Source: Nitrobacteraceae bacterium AZCC 1564
Lineage (GTDB): Bacteria; Pseudomonadota; Alphaproteobacteria; Rhizobiales; Xanthobacteraceae
Reading direction: 5' to 3'
Length of the DNA stretch: 64,000 nucleotides
Assembly (NCBI GenBank): GCA_036924835.1
Contig: JBAGRR010000001.1
Location: 4,975,001 to 5,039,000 of the forward strand
The position numbers and the translations under genes are program-made. Below, in pieces: positions 1-9,198 of this stretch. The notes under the pieces are model-generated. The model was not told where the DNA came from and did not search any database. It saw only the letters and a list, made by a program, of their open reading frames with translations. The stretch's first letter is position 1, and each line of letters starts with the position of its first letter.

Positions 1-1
1 C

Positions 2-175
2 GCCTTGGGCGCGGCAGCGGCTGCTAACTCAGGTTACTACGGGCCGGGTTACGGCTATTACGGGCGTGGACCATACTATGGTGGGTCATACGCGTATTAT
101 GGCGGTCCTGCCTATTATGGTGGGCCAAGGTATTACCGGCATCGCTATTACCGCCACCACTATCACCACTGGTAA
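2..175 (+). CDS. C-terminal part of a Gly/Tyr/His-rich protein (5' truncated by window)
   Basis: The frame is open from the window edge to TAA at 173-175. It reads about 57 residues made almost entirely of Gly-Tyr-Tyr units (GYYGPGYGYYGRG, YYGGPAYYGG), ending in a Tyr/Arg/His-rich tail (YYRHRYYRHHYHHW). Small secreted or surface proteins with such GYY tracts and basic His tails are common in Bradyrhizobium relatives, but their function is not known. The start lies outside the window, so a signal peptide cannot be checked. A strong terminator follows directly, which supports this as a real 3' end. Confidence 0.6.
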   Translation, partial: ALGAAAAANSGYYGPGYGYYGRGPYYGGSYAYYGGPAYYGGPRYYRHRYYRHHYHHW

Positions 176-181
176 AAAAAG

Positions 182-208
182 AGCCCGGAGTGATCCGGGC
201 TTTTTCTT
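182..208 (+). terminator. Rho-independent terminator
   Basis: An 8-bp perfect stem (182-189 with 194-201, AGCCCGGA/TCCGGGCT) with a GTGA loop is followed by a T-rich run. It lies 7 bases after the stop codon of the Gly/Tyr-rich gene. Confidence 0.85.
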
Positions 209-397
209 TGGCAATTCACTTTGAGCCTGAGAGTTGCGACCGGGAAAATTCGCTGGCCGAAGAGCTTGCTTGATGATCCCGATCATTCACCGGATGAGGG
301 ATTGGACACTGATCCTTTTCTTCTTCGGCGCCTTTTGAATACATGGCTGGCTTGTTATCGCGCTACGATATTTGAAAACGGGTAGGGGACGCGGTCT

Positions 398-1108
398 CTA
401 CTTCCGCAGCAGAAGCCCCAATCTGACATCCGTCTCCACGAAATTATCTCTGACCGCCCGTTCAGCATCGTCGGCGTCACCGCTTGCGATCGCCTCGATG
501 AGAGCGTCGTGGAAGTGCAGCATGCTTCGCAATTGACCTTGTCCCAGGATCAGCCGCACATTTCCTTTGAAGGCTTCATTCAGATTTTCATAGGCGCTTC
601 TAAAAAGCCGGTTCTGAGAAGCCCTGATGATCGAAAGGTGAAAGAGGAAATCCAAACGGGCAAATTCGGTTGCGCTGTCGCTTTGGACAGCCTGTTCGCA
701 TCGATCCCACGCGTCGCGAATGTCTTTCATCTGTTCGGGGGTTCGGCGCTCCGCAGCCAACCGCGCCGCAGGGATTTCGATTGCTTTCCTGAATTCGAAT
801 AGCTCGACCAGGGATTCGGCGGTTTGCGGCAACTCGATCCGGCTATCCGGCATCGTTTGTTGCGTGACATACGTCCCAAGACCGGTTCTCGATTCAACCA
901 GTCCCAAATGCCCTAGAACCCGCAATGCTTCTCTGATCGTCGAGCGGCCGACGCCGAGTTGCCGGCTCAGCTCGAGCTCTGAAGGCAACTTGCTTCCGGC
1001 GGTCCAAATGTCTTTTTCCAGCATTTGGCGCATCGTTCGGATCACCTCGTCCACCAGGGAAACCTTGGTCACTTTGGGCAGCATCATTGGCGCTGGCTTG
1101 CTGTTCAT
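398..1108 (-). CDS. GntR family (FadR subfamily) transcriptional regulator
   Basis: This 236-residue protein has an N-terminal winged helix-turn-helix at about residues 12-80 (ELSRQLGVGRSTIREAL, then the wing GLVESRTGLGTYV). A C-terminal all-helical FCD effector domain spans about 90-230 and carries the Asp/His metal-site pattern (DFLFHLSI, HFHDALIEAI). The start is supported by GGAG 8 bases upstream. It is divergent from a DapA-family lyase and an MHS transporter, the usual arrangement for a local repressor of a sugar-acid or keto-acid catabolic operon. The inducer is probably the substrate of that pathway, but it cannot be named from sequence. Confidence 0.92.
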   Translation of the reverse strand: MNSKPAPMMLPKVTKVSLVDEVIRTMRQMLEKDIWTAGSKLPSELELSRQLGVGRSTIREALRVLGHLGLVESRTGLGTYVTQQTMPDSRIELPQTAESLVELFEFRKAIEIPAARLAAERRTPEQMKDIRDAWDRCEQAVQSDSATEFARLDFLFHLSIIRASQNRLFRSAYENLNEAFKGNVRLILGQGQLRSMLHFHDALIEAIASGDADDAERAVRDNFVETDVRLGLLLRK

Positions 1109-1189
1109 TCGAGGAACTCCGGTTGGCTCCCGAATTTCGCTAACAAAAACAACGGAATCTTACAAGGCATTCAGTCAGCATGGCTAGCA

Positions 1190-1210
1190 GTCTGCCTGCT
1201 TGTCAGACAG
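1190..1210. promoter_or_regulatory. Candidate GntR/FadR-type operator
   Basis: The divergent spacer contains the perfect palindrome TGTCAGACA (1201-1209). This fits the NyGTM-N-KACy style of FadR-subfamily operators. It is nested in a wider inverted pair GTCTG (1190-1194)/CAGAC (1204-1208). The site lies about 60 bases upstream of the lyase start and about 90 bases from the regulator start. Assignment to this regulator is inference. Confidence 0.4.
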
Positions 1211-1271
1211 CCTGATATGTGCTGAAGTCTGCTGGCGATGGCGTGGTGTCGATCGCATTGGGAGGTCTTTC

Positions 1272-2204
1272 ATGAACAAACAAACGCAATTCTGGTCTCG
1301 GGTTTTCACGTTCCTGCCCACGCCAACGAAGGACGGAGGTGAAACCATCGATGAAAGGCGTTTGCTGGAGGAAGTCGACTTCCAGATTTCGAACGGTGTC
1401 CATGGCGTGTGCATCTTCGGAAGCACCGGCGGCAACGGCTCCTTCAGCGACGACGAAATGAAAAAGACGACTCAAGCTGTCGCGAAGCACGCTGCCGGCC
1501 GCATTTCGGTGATCGTCGGAACGGGGGCTCGCACGACATCCGCATGCATTTCATTATCGCGTCATGCTCAGGACGTCGGGTGTGATGGCGTGATGATCCT
1601 GCCGGTGTCCTACTGGCCTTTGACGGAAAGTGAAGTTCTCACTCACTACGAGCGCGTCGCCACTTCGATTAGCCTGCCGATCTGCGTCTACAACAATCCG
1701 TGGACCACCGGCGTCGACATGAAGCCGGATTTCCTCGCGCGCCTTGCGGAGTTTGATAACGTCAATTGCATCAAGGAAAGCACAGGCGACCTTTCTCGCA
1801 TTTCGGCGATCCGGCGACTCGTCGGCGACGACGTCGCTCTCATCGCGGGATGGGAATCGACCAGCCTGCAAGCGTTCATGGCGGGCGCATCGGGCTGGGC
1901 ACCCGTTTGCACCAATTTCGTTCCGCAATTGGCGATGCAGTTCTTCGAGGCCGCCACCCACAAACGCGACGCCGTCCTCAGCCGCGATTTGTGGGATCAG
2001 CTCTTTCCGCTTTGCGAATTCATCTGCGCGAAATCACACATTCGCGTCGCGCATTCCGGCCTCGAGATCGTAGGCCGTTCGGTTGGTTCGCCGCGCGCGC
2101 CAATGAAAGGGCTGAACTCAGACGACCAGGCCAGACTGTCGGCAATCCTGACATTGCTCGCTGACAGCGCCGCGACGAAGCCAAAAATCGCAGCGGCCGG
2201 CTAG
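1272..2204 (+). CDS. Dihydrodipicolinate synthase (DapA) family aldolase/dehydratase
   Basis: This 310-residue (beta/alpha)8 class I aldolase family protein has the Schiff-base lysine in CIKESTGD and the catalytic Tyr in VYNNPW. The start at 1272 was chosen because GGGAGG precedes it, although the frame stays open further upstream. Members of the family that are not true DapA act on keto-sugar acids, KDG-type or hydroxy-proline-type substrates, or other pyruvate-linked compounds. The flanking GntR regulator and MHS transporter argue for a catabolic role rather than lysine synthesis. The stop codon lies inside a repeat element. The exact substrate is unknown. Confidence 0.88.
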   Translation: MNKQTQFWSRVFTFLPTPTKDGGETIDERRLLEEVDFQISNGVHGVCIFGSTGGNGSFSDDEMKKTTQAVAKHAAGRISVIVGTGARTTSACISLSRHAQDVGCDGVMILPVSYWPLTESEVLTHYERVATSISLPICVYNNPWTTGVDMKPDFLARLAEFDNVNCIKESTGDLSRISAIRRLVGDDVALIAGWESTSLQAFMAGASGWAPVCTNFVPQLAMQFFEAATHKRDAVLSRDLWDQLFPLCEFICAKSHIRVAHSGLEIVGRSVGSPRAPMKGLNSDDQARLSAILTLLADSAATKPKIAAAG

Positions 2205-2341
2205 TGGAGCGAATCCAAAGTTCGCCTCACGTGCAGCCCGCTCCGTTGCGAACTTCTGAACCACCACACGAGTGGTCCGATACTAACGTTCGCATCCCGT
2301 CTCGGCGAGCACTCTTGCGAACGTCAAATCCGCTCCACTAG
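2201..2341. repeat. Composite CTAG-bounded palindromic repeat
   Basis: The outer arms CTAGTGGAGCG (2201-2211) and CGCTCCACTAG (2331-2341) are perfect inverted repeats. Inside lie a second repeat-like unit (CCAAAGTTCGC ... GCGAACTTCTGAACCACCACAC) and the start of another (CTAACGTTCGC ... GCGAACGTCAAAT). This looks like one element inserted into another. The TAG stop of the upstream lyase gene (2202-2204) is part of the left end. Confidence 0.75.
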
Positions 2342-2354
2342 TGGTCCGATACTC

Positions 2355-2391
2355 GGGCGCTGCGAACGCGAACTCGCGCATCGCAGCGCCC
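2355..2391. other. Strong GC-rich hairpin ahead of the transporter gene
   Basis: A perfect 11-bp stem (2355-2365 with 2381-2391, GGGCGCTGCGA) encloses a 15-base loop. There is no T-run, so it is not a classical terminator. It sits 34 bases before the transporter start and could be a processing or stabilising stem in the bicistronic mRNA, or a further repeat. Confidence 0.5.
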
Positions 2392-2424
2392 CTTCAATCA
2401 ATAAAGCAAAACAGGGGAGGTCAC

Positions 2425-3723
2425 ATGACCACTATCGCTCAAGAGGCAATAAGCTACAGACGACCAGAAGCGACCAAGGCGCTGCTATCGAGTTTGGCCG
2501 GCACGTCAGTCGAATGGTACGAGTTCTTTGTTTACGGCATCGCCGCCGCACTGGTTTTCGGAAAGCTGTTCTTCCCGGCGTTCGATAGCTTGGTCGCCAC
2601 CTTGCTGTCTTTGTCGACATTCGCGGTGGCCTTTATCGCTCGCCCGGTCGGCGCAGCGTTATTTGGCCATTATGGCGATCGCATTGGACGTAAAGCATCG
2701 CTGATCGTGACGTTGACGATGATGGGAGGAGCCACTTTCCTCATTGGTCTGCTGCCGACGTATGAATCGATCGGAATTTGGGCTCCGCTTCTCTTGATCA
2801 CGCTCCGCATCATCCAAGGCATATCGCTCGGGGGCGAATACTCTGGCGCGGTTCTTATCAGTGTTGAACATGCGGGCGCTTCGAAACAAGGATACTTCGG
2901 TGGAATCGTGAACACCGGGTCTTGCGTCGGGCTGATCTTGGCGAACCTCGTCTTTCTGGCGTTGAGCGGGTTGAGCGAGAGCGATTTCTTGTCGTGGGGT
3001 TGGCGAATTCCCTTCATTCTCAGCGCTATTTTGGTTGTTCTGGGAATGGTCATCCGGACTCGCGTATCCGAAAGCCCGGATTTTGCGGCGGTCAAGGAAA
3101 CGCGAAAGGTTCAGCAGGCTCCGGTCATTGAAGTGTTCAAGAGCTACAAGACCGAAGTCATCCTCCTGTGTTTGGCCTATATCGGTGCAGGAACATTCTT
3201 CTACACTGCATCCGTGTTCGCACTGGGTTATGCCAAGCACCTGGATGTATCGCGAGGCGAGATGCTGACGCTGATCATGGCGGCATTTCTTTTCCTGGCT
3301 TTTGGAATGGTCGCGTTTGGATGGCTTTCCGATCGCATCAGCCGTAAGGCGATCTTTGTTTTGGGAGCCATGGTCATGGTCGTAACGCCCTTCATCTGGT
3401 TCATGCTTCTGGACACCAAAAATATGAGCTTGATGATGGCGGGATTTCTTATCCTCTTCGTCCCATTCGCCGCCAACTACGGCGTCATGCCAACCTTCTT
3501 TGCTGAGGTGTTTCCAGCAAACGTCCGATACTCCGGCATGGCGATTGGATATACATTGGGGACCATCCTCGGAAGTGCGACGGCTCCGCTGGTCGGAACG
3601 TATCTCTTGGGCGTGACAGGAAATTGGTATGCCATCGCGGCGTTCATGAGCGGGGCGTCGTTGATTTCAGCAGTCGCAGGCCTGTTCCTTTATCCGGCAA
3701 TGAGCGAGCGACGCATCGGGTAG
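2425..3723 (+). CDS. MFS transporter, metabolite:H+ symporter (MHS) family
   Basis: This 432-residue inner-membrane protein has about 12 hydrophobic segments. The MFS signature loop GHYGDRIGRKASL follows the second segment and a second copy, GWLSDRISRKAIF, begins the C-terminal half. The N-terminal motif with EWYEFFVYG is typical of the MHS branch (citrate, alpha-ketoglutarate, shikimate and proline/betaine importers). The start at 2425 has AGGGGAGG 5 bases upstream; the frame extends further upstream into repeat DNA. It probably forms an operon with the DapA-family gene 220 bases upstream and imports the organic acid that enzyme processes. Confidence 0.9.
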   Translation: MTTIAQEAISYRRPEATKALLSSLAGTSVEWYEFFVYGIAAALVFGKLFFPAFDSLVATLLSLSTFAVAFIARPVGAALFGHYGDRIGRKASLIVTLTMMGGATFLIGLLPTYESIGIWAPLLLITLRIIQGISLGGEYSGAVLISVEHAGASKQGYFGGIVNTGSCVGLILANLVFLALSGLSESDFLSWGWRIPFILSAILVVLGMVIRTRVSESPDFAAVKETRKVQQAPVIEVFKSYKTEVILLCLAYIGAGTFFYTASVFALGYAKHLDVSRGEMLTLIMAAFLFLAFGMVAFGWLSDRISRKAIFVLGAMVMVVTPFIWFMLLDTKNMSLMMAGFLILFVPFAANYGVMPTFFAEVFPANVRYSGMAIGYTLGTILGSATAPLVGTYLLGVTGNWYAIAAFMSGASLISAVAGLFLYPAMSERRIG

Positions 3724-4188
3724 CGATGCAAATTCGGCGCGGCGGCTGCATATGCTGGCCGCCGCGTTTCGCTTCTTTTGTTTGCAGTACGAAGCCGTCA
3801 GGTGATGCAACATCCGAGAGTTACACCAGTCGCGATTGTGCAATTCGTTCGGCCTGAAGCCTGGTGTGGTGGGCGTAGCGCGTGAAGATGCTCTTGCGTC
3901 AGATCTATAAGAAGCTTCGCCTCCGGAGCAGAACGCAGTTAGCACTGTCGGCATCAGTGATGCGCAATAGCGAGCGATTGCTGAACGCTGCCCCGCAACT
4001 GGGGATGTTGGCCTCGCAGTCTGGCACTACGGCGCTTCCACAGGTCCGCACGTGATATCTTTCGATTGCTATCGAATGATCAATATCGAACGACCGCCGT
4101 AGTTCTATCCAAAGATGACTTGCTCGCGAAGTATGTTCTCCCGAAGATCGAACCGTGCAATCCAGCTCTCACTTAAAGGAGCAATCCA
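3724..4188. other. Intergenic stretch with a gene relic
   Basis: No convincing gene lies in these 465 bases. Apart from the peroxidase-tail relic at 3826-3861 I see only the 5' region of the small secreted gene starting at 4189. Confidence 0.5.
3826..3861 (-). pseudogene. Relic of a peroxidase C-terminus
   Basis: Read on the minus strand this stretch encodes FRPNELHNRDW. The haem peroxidase gene at 21796-23676 ends in VKPNELHHRDWT. The DNA match runs along about 36 bases (compare 21802-21838) with few changes. No intact gene surrounds it, so it appears to be a decayed remnant of a second copy. Confidence 0.55.
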
Positions 4189-4446
4189 ATGGCACTGAGA
4201 AATCTGACGGTTGCAACAACCCTGGCCGTATTGACCGTCGGCGGAGCCTGGTTCTCGCCGGCCGCACACGCAGCCAGTACGAAGACATGCGTGAACTCCA
4301 CGACTTCCAATGATCCTTCGAACGGCTGGACGACCAAGACCACGCAAACCCAAACGTCTGCGTGCGGTAGCAACTCGACCACCGGCTTCTCGTCAACCAC
4401 CACGGTCACCAACCCCGGCGGGAACCAGCCGCCCTCGAAGCAATAA
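4189..4446 (+). CDS. Small secreted Thr/Ser-rich protein
   Basis: This 85-residue protein has a Sec signal peptide of about 29 residues (hydrophobic LTVATTLAVLTVGGAW, then an AHA-A cleavage-like site). The mature part of about 55 residues is rich in Thr, Ser, Asn and Gly, contains two Cys, and ends PGGNQPPSKQ. An AAAGGAG ribosome site lies 7 bases before ATG. A second protein of the same style follows 13 bases later and a MacAB-type exporter starts about 550 bases downstream. I do not recognise a named family. Confidence 0.8.
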   Translation: MALRNLTVATTLAVLTVGGAWFSPAAHAASTKTCVNSTTSNDPSNGWTTKTTQTQTSACGSNSTTGFSSTTTVTNPGGNQPPSKQ

Positions 4447-4459
4447 GGAAGGAACAGCC

Positions 4460-4693
4460 ATGCTAAGCTCGAAGGCTCTGGCTCTTGCGGCGTTTGGAGC
4501 AGCGATGATCATTGGGCTGGCGCCTGGGCCCAGCCTTGCCGATAACGGCTTCCAAACTTCAACAACAACCACCAATAACGGAGGGAACACGTCGAATGGT
4601 GGAGGTAAGGGCCTGACGTGCACCACAACCACCACTAATAAGGGCGGCCAGACGGTTACGGGCCAGTCAGGTTCGACCCAAGGTGGCTGTTGA
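4460..4693 (+). CDS. Small secreted Thr/Gly/Asn-rich protein
   Basis: This 77-residue protein has a signal peptide (LALAAFGAAMIIGLAPGPSLA, cleavage near SLA-DN) and a mature peptide of about 50 residues. The mature part is built from two TTTTTNxGGxT-like blocks with two Cys, one of them at the very end (TQGGC). AAGGAAGG precedes the start. It resembles the preceding gene in composition and is probably cotranscribed with it. The repeated Thr block suggests a short tandem-repeat peptide. The function is unknown; candidates are a secreted signal, a cell-surface component, or cargo of the downstream MacAB-like pump. Confidence 0.78.
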   Translation: MLSSKALALAAFGAAMIIGLAPGPSLADNGFQTSTTTTNNGGNTSNGGGKGLTCTTTTTNKGGQTVTGQSGSTQGGC

Positions 4694-4781
4694 TCCTCGG
4701 GAGACCTGTTGCCGCGCATCGAACGCGCAGACGAACAGGTCCCCTGCTTCCACAGAGGGGGCTGTGTCTTTCCACGCCTGA

Positions 4782-4892
4782 GAGGTACCGCCCCTTTCTC
4801 GCCCTATCGCGACGAACCGCGACGGCATCGGGCAACAGACGACCACGACCACCCCAACCATGAACAAGGGTGGCGGAACTCCGGGTGGCCAT
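4782..4892 (+). pseudogene. Possible remnant of a third Thr/Gly-rich peptide gene
   Basis: One frame ending at TAG 4890-4892 reads GQQTTTTTPTMNKGGGTPGGH. This is the same Thr-block then Asn-Lys-Gly-Gly pattern seen in the protein at 4460-4693 (TTTTTNKGGQT). There is no start codon or signal peptide in frame before the stop at 4779. It could be a decayed third copy or chance. Confidence 0.35.
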
Positions 4893-4990
4893 TAGAGCGG
4901 GCTACGTCCGCGAACCGGACCAAGTGGGCGGGCGGCTCCTCGGGAGCCCCCCTCTCGCGCAAAAAAAAAGGTCTCTAAAAAAGGTCTCTC

Positions 4991-6358
4991 ATGAAGCTGC
5001 TGCTGGGATCTCTGGTCGCCGTGGGATTGGGCGTGGCGGCATACAGTCGGGAGATTCTCCCGGAGAACGCGTGGGATTTCGCGGCGCAGTATCTCCCCCA
5101 ATCGTTGGTGAACGCCCCTGCCGAAGGTCCTAAATATCTCGTTGCGCCGGTTCGGCGAGGGGACATCGCCACGACCGTGACGGCGAGCGGCGCGTTGTCG
5201 GCCATCACGACCGTCCTCGTCAGCTCCCAGGTATCCGGGCAGATGCTCCGCATCCTCGCGGACTACAACACCGAGGTTCGTCCGGGCGACGTGATCGCTC
5301 AGATTGATCCGCTCAGCTTCCAGATCGCTTTGGAGCAAGCGCAAAGCGAATTGAGTGTCGCCGAAGCGGCGGTGCTGATTCAGGAGCGTGTTCAGGAAAA
5401 GGCGGCCGCCGATGTCGCCAGCGCCGCCGCCGGGACGGAGAGAGCCCGCTTCGCGACCGAACGCGAGCGCATCGTCCTCGCCGAGGCTCAGCGTGAACTG
5501 GAGCGCAAGCGTACCTTGGCCAGGGCGGACAACGTCTCGCAGGTTGAGGTATCCAGGGCGCAGGCCGCGTTCGACATGGCGGTTCAAAACTACAAGTCGG
5601 CTGAAGCCGACGAGCGCACCAAGATCGCGCTTACTCAGGCGGCCGAGTCAGCGCGGCGCTCGGCGGAGGCGCAGGTGATTCATGCCAACGCGGTCGTGCA
5701 GCAAAGGCGGGCGGCCGTGAAGGCTGCACAGACTGAGTTGGAGCGTACCAAGATTCGCTCGCCCATCAATGGAGTCGTGATCGGACGCACCATCGAGGAG
5801 GGCCAGCAGGTCACTGTCACCTTGCAGACCCAGACGCTGTTCACCGTGGCTCAGGATCTCAGCCAGATGCAGATCAAGATCTCGGTTGATGAGGCCGACA
5901 TCGGCAAGATTCGAGAGGGCCAGCCGGTCATCTACACGGTGGACAGCTTCCCCGGACGCGAGTTCCGAGCCGCGGTGAAGCAGATCCGCAAGGACTCGCA
6001 GGAAAAACAGAGCGTGATCACCTACGTGGTGGTCGCCGACGCGCCGAACCCAGACAAGATGCTGATGCCCGGAATGACGGCGAACGCCCGCATCATCATC
6101 GACGCCCACACCAACGTGCACAAGGTGCCGGCCGCCGCATTGCGCTTTGCCCCGGCCGGAGAGCGCGGACCGGAAGCTTCCCACCTCTGGACCTTGGGGG
6201 AGGATCAACGGCCAAGGCCAGTTCCCGCTCGCGTGGGGCTGTCGGACGGCAGCATGGTCGAGATCTCCACTGCCGAGCCAGTTGAGCAGGTCATCGTCGG
6301 GGTCGACCAGCGAGAGCCGTCGCCCACCATCGCGCGGCGGATCATCGGGAGCATGTAA
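4991..6358 (+). CDS. MacA-like periplasmic adaptor (membrane fusion) protein
   Basis: This 455-residue HlyD/MacA-type adaptor has an N-terminal membrane anchor (about 1-20) and a first lipoyl half-motif and barrel strands near VTASGALSAITTVLVSSQVSG. A long Ala/Glu/Arg-rich alpha-helical hairpin spans about 115-245. The second lipoyl part is IRSPINGVVIGRTIEEGQQV, followed by beta-barrel and membrane-proximal domains. It would link the MacB-type permease to a TolC-like outer-membrane channel; none is encoded here. The next gene begins directly after the stop codon. A direct repeat of AAAAAAGGTCTCT immediately precedes the start and leaves a weak ribosome site. Confidence 0.9.
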   Translation: MKLLLGSLVAVGLGVAAYSREILPENAWDFAAQYLPQSLVNAPAEGPKYLVAPVRRGDIATTVTASGALSAITTVLVSSQVSGQMLRILADYNTEVRPGDVIAQIDPLSFQIALEQAQSELSVAEAAVLIQERVQEKAAADVASAAAGTERARFATERERIVLAEAQRELERKRTLARADNVSQVEVSRAQAAFDMAVQNYKSAEADERTKIALTQAAESARRSAEAQVIHANAVVQQRRAAVKAAQTELERTKIRSPINGVVIGRTIEEGQQVTVTLQTQTLFTVAQDLSQMQIKISVDEADIGKIREGQPVIYTVDSFPGREFRAAVKQIRKDSQEKQSVITYVVVADAPNPDKMLMPGMTANARIIIDAHTNVHKVPAAALRFAPAGERGPEASHLWTLGEDQRPRPVPARVGLSDGSMVEISTAEPVEQVIVGVDQREPSPTIARRIIGSM

Positions 6359-7056
6359 ATGCCGCTGCTGGCCGTGTCAGATCTGACAAAAACCTATGTG
6401 GTCGGGCAGACGGCGGTGCCTGCACTCCGGGGCGTGTCGCTCGCCATCGACAGGGGTGAATTCGTCGCGGTCATGGGCTCGTCGGGCTCCGGCAAGTCGA
6501 CATTGATGAACCTTCTCGGCTGCCTCGATGTTCCCACCAGCGGCACTTATCACCTCGCCGGACAGAACGTGCTGCGCTTGTCGAGCAACAAGCTCGCTGC
6601 GGTCCGCAACACGCGGATCGGATTCGTGTTCCAGCAGTTCAATCTGCTGCCACGGGCCACGGCGCTCGAAAACGTCGAGCTTCCGATGGTTTATGCCGGC
6701 CTCGGGTGGCGTGAACGGAGGCGGCGAGCGCGCAACACCCTGGCGCAGGTGGGCCTCTCGGACCGGGAGCACCATCGCCCCTCGCAGTTGTCCGGCGGAC
6801 AGCAGCAACGGGTCGCGATAGCCCGCGCGCTGGTGAATCAGCCGCTTCTGCTGCTCGCTGACGAGCCCACGGGTGCGCTCGACTCGGTAACGTCCGATGA
6901 GATCATGGCCGCCTTGGTCCGCCTAAACGAGGGCGGGCTCACGGTGATCGTCGTGACGCACGACGCGGAGGTCGCCCGCTATGCCCGCCGGATTATCCAC
7001 TTCAAGGACGGCAGAGTGGTGTCCGATGATCTGAACCAGCACATCCGGGCCGCCGC

Positions 7057-7060
<4 letters not shown>
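6359..7060 (+). CDS. MacB-type ABC transporter ATP-binding protein
   Basis: This 233-residue ATPase of the LolD/MacB/FtsE class has Walker A GSSGSGKST at about 40-48, the Q-loop in FVFQQFNLLPR, signature LSGGQQQRVAIARAL and Walker B LLLLADEPTGALD. Unlike classical MacB, the ATPase is a separate polypeptide from the permease. ATG follows the TAA of the adaptor gene directly, and the 3' end overlaps the permease start by ATGA, so the three are translationally coupled. It powers mechanotransmission by the MacB-type permease. Confidence 0.93.
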
Positions 7061-8292
<1,232 letters not shown>

Positions 8293-8312
8293 TCCTGATC
8301 AAATTGCAGATG

Positions 8313-8388
8313 CTAGTGTCCCGAATCCAAAGTCCGCCTCATCGTGCAGCGCGCTCCGTAGCGGACTTTGGATTCGAGAGGACACTAG
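8313..8388. repeat. CTAG-bounded palindromic repeat, arm type AATCCAAAGTCCGC
   Basis: The outer arms CTAGTGTCC and GGACACTAG enclose an inner pair (AATCCAAAGTCCGC/GCGGACTTTGGATT) around a GC-rich loop. It lies 20 bases after the permease stop and may act as its transcript end. Confidence 0.85.
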
Positions 8389-8446
8389 CAGTTCGTTGGA
8401 AGGACTCGCAGGAAAAATCGGACGAACTTCTGAACCACCACACTAG
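8388..8446. repeat. Palindromic repeat, arm type TTCAGAAGTTCG (left end eroded)
   Basis: The right half (CGAACTTCTGAACCACCACACTAG) matches elements at 25258 and 16140, while the left half keeps only AGTTCG. It abuts the previous element directly. Its terminal CTAG carries the stop codon of the minus-strand regulator gene (8443-8445). Confidence 0.75.
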
Positions 8447-9198
8447 AGTCGAGCCGACTTTTTTCCTTTGAGCTTTGCTGCAGCCGCAGAATCCGAAATG
8501 GCGGGCTCCGCGTCGCGGCGCGCTCCAGCGTCCGATTCTGGCGCCGCGCGTGCTCCAGCGATGCACATCGCCAACTGCGTTCTGCCGCCGACGTGAAGTT
8601 TCTCGTAAATGTGATGCAAGTGCATCTTCACGGTGCCTTCTGACAAATGGAGCTTGCTGGCGATCTCCTTGTTGCGCAAGCCTCGCAATACGAAGTGCAC
8701 GATATCGGTTTCGCGCAATGTCAGGCTAGCTGTCATTGGTGAGGACCGTTCAGCTGTCGCTAGATGGTGCAACAGGTCAGGGTCGAGCCATTTCCGGCCG
8801 CGGGATACGCTCTGGACACAATCGATCAAACTGCTGGCGCGAGCGCCGCTCAGTAGAATCCCGTCCACGTCAGGCTTCAGCAGATCCGCGGCCATTATCG
8901 CCTCGCGCTCCTCGAGCAGAAAGATGATTGCAACGGAAGTGCTGTGGGCTCGAAGTTCTGAAACCGTTTTCGCGGCCTCGTGCTGGACGATGTCTTCTGT
9001 GAGCAGAACAATATTCGGATGATAGGTGTTCAAGGAGCGCAGGAGTTCATCTTGAGAGGGGCAGCGCGCGATGACCTTATGGCCGCTCGCTTGCAAAAGA
9101 GCCTCGATTCCGGCTCCTGCGATGTCATCGTGGGTGGCAATAACCAGAGTGGCCAATTCGCCGGTCGGGAAATGAGAGCGGTCGAAGTTCTTACGCAT
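8443..9198 (-). CDS. NarL/LuxR-type response regulator with atypical receiver
   Basis: This 251-residue protein has a receiver-like domain at about 15-130 and a LuxR-type HTH at about 155-220 (LTLRETDIVHFVLRGLRNKEIASKLHLSEGTVKMHLHHIYEKL). The acidic pair at the end of strand 1 is present (ATHDD). The usual phospho-acceptor site after strand 3 reads NIVLLTED, with Thr where Asp is expected, and the strand-5 Lys position reads Ser (ILLSGA). It may therefore work without phosphorylation. No histidine kinase is adjacent. The Ala/Lys-rich C-terminal tail ends in a repeat element. Confidence 0.85.
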   Translation of the reverse strand: MRKNFDRSHFPTGELATLVIATHDDIAGAGIEALLQASGHKVIARCPSQDELLRSLNTYHPNIVLLTEDIVQHEAAKTVSELRAHSTSVAIIFLLEEREAIMAADLLKPDVDGILLSGARASSLIDCVQSVSRGRKWLDPDLLHHLATAERSSPMTASLTLRETDIVHFVLRGLRNKEIASKLHLSEGTVKMHLHHIYEKLHVGGRTQLAMCIAGARAAPESDAGARRDAEPAISDSAAAAKLKGKKSARL

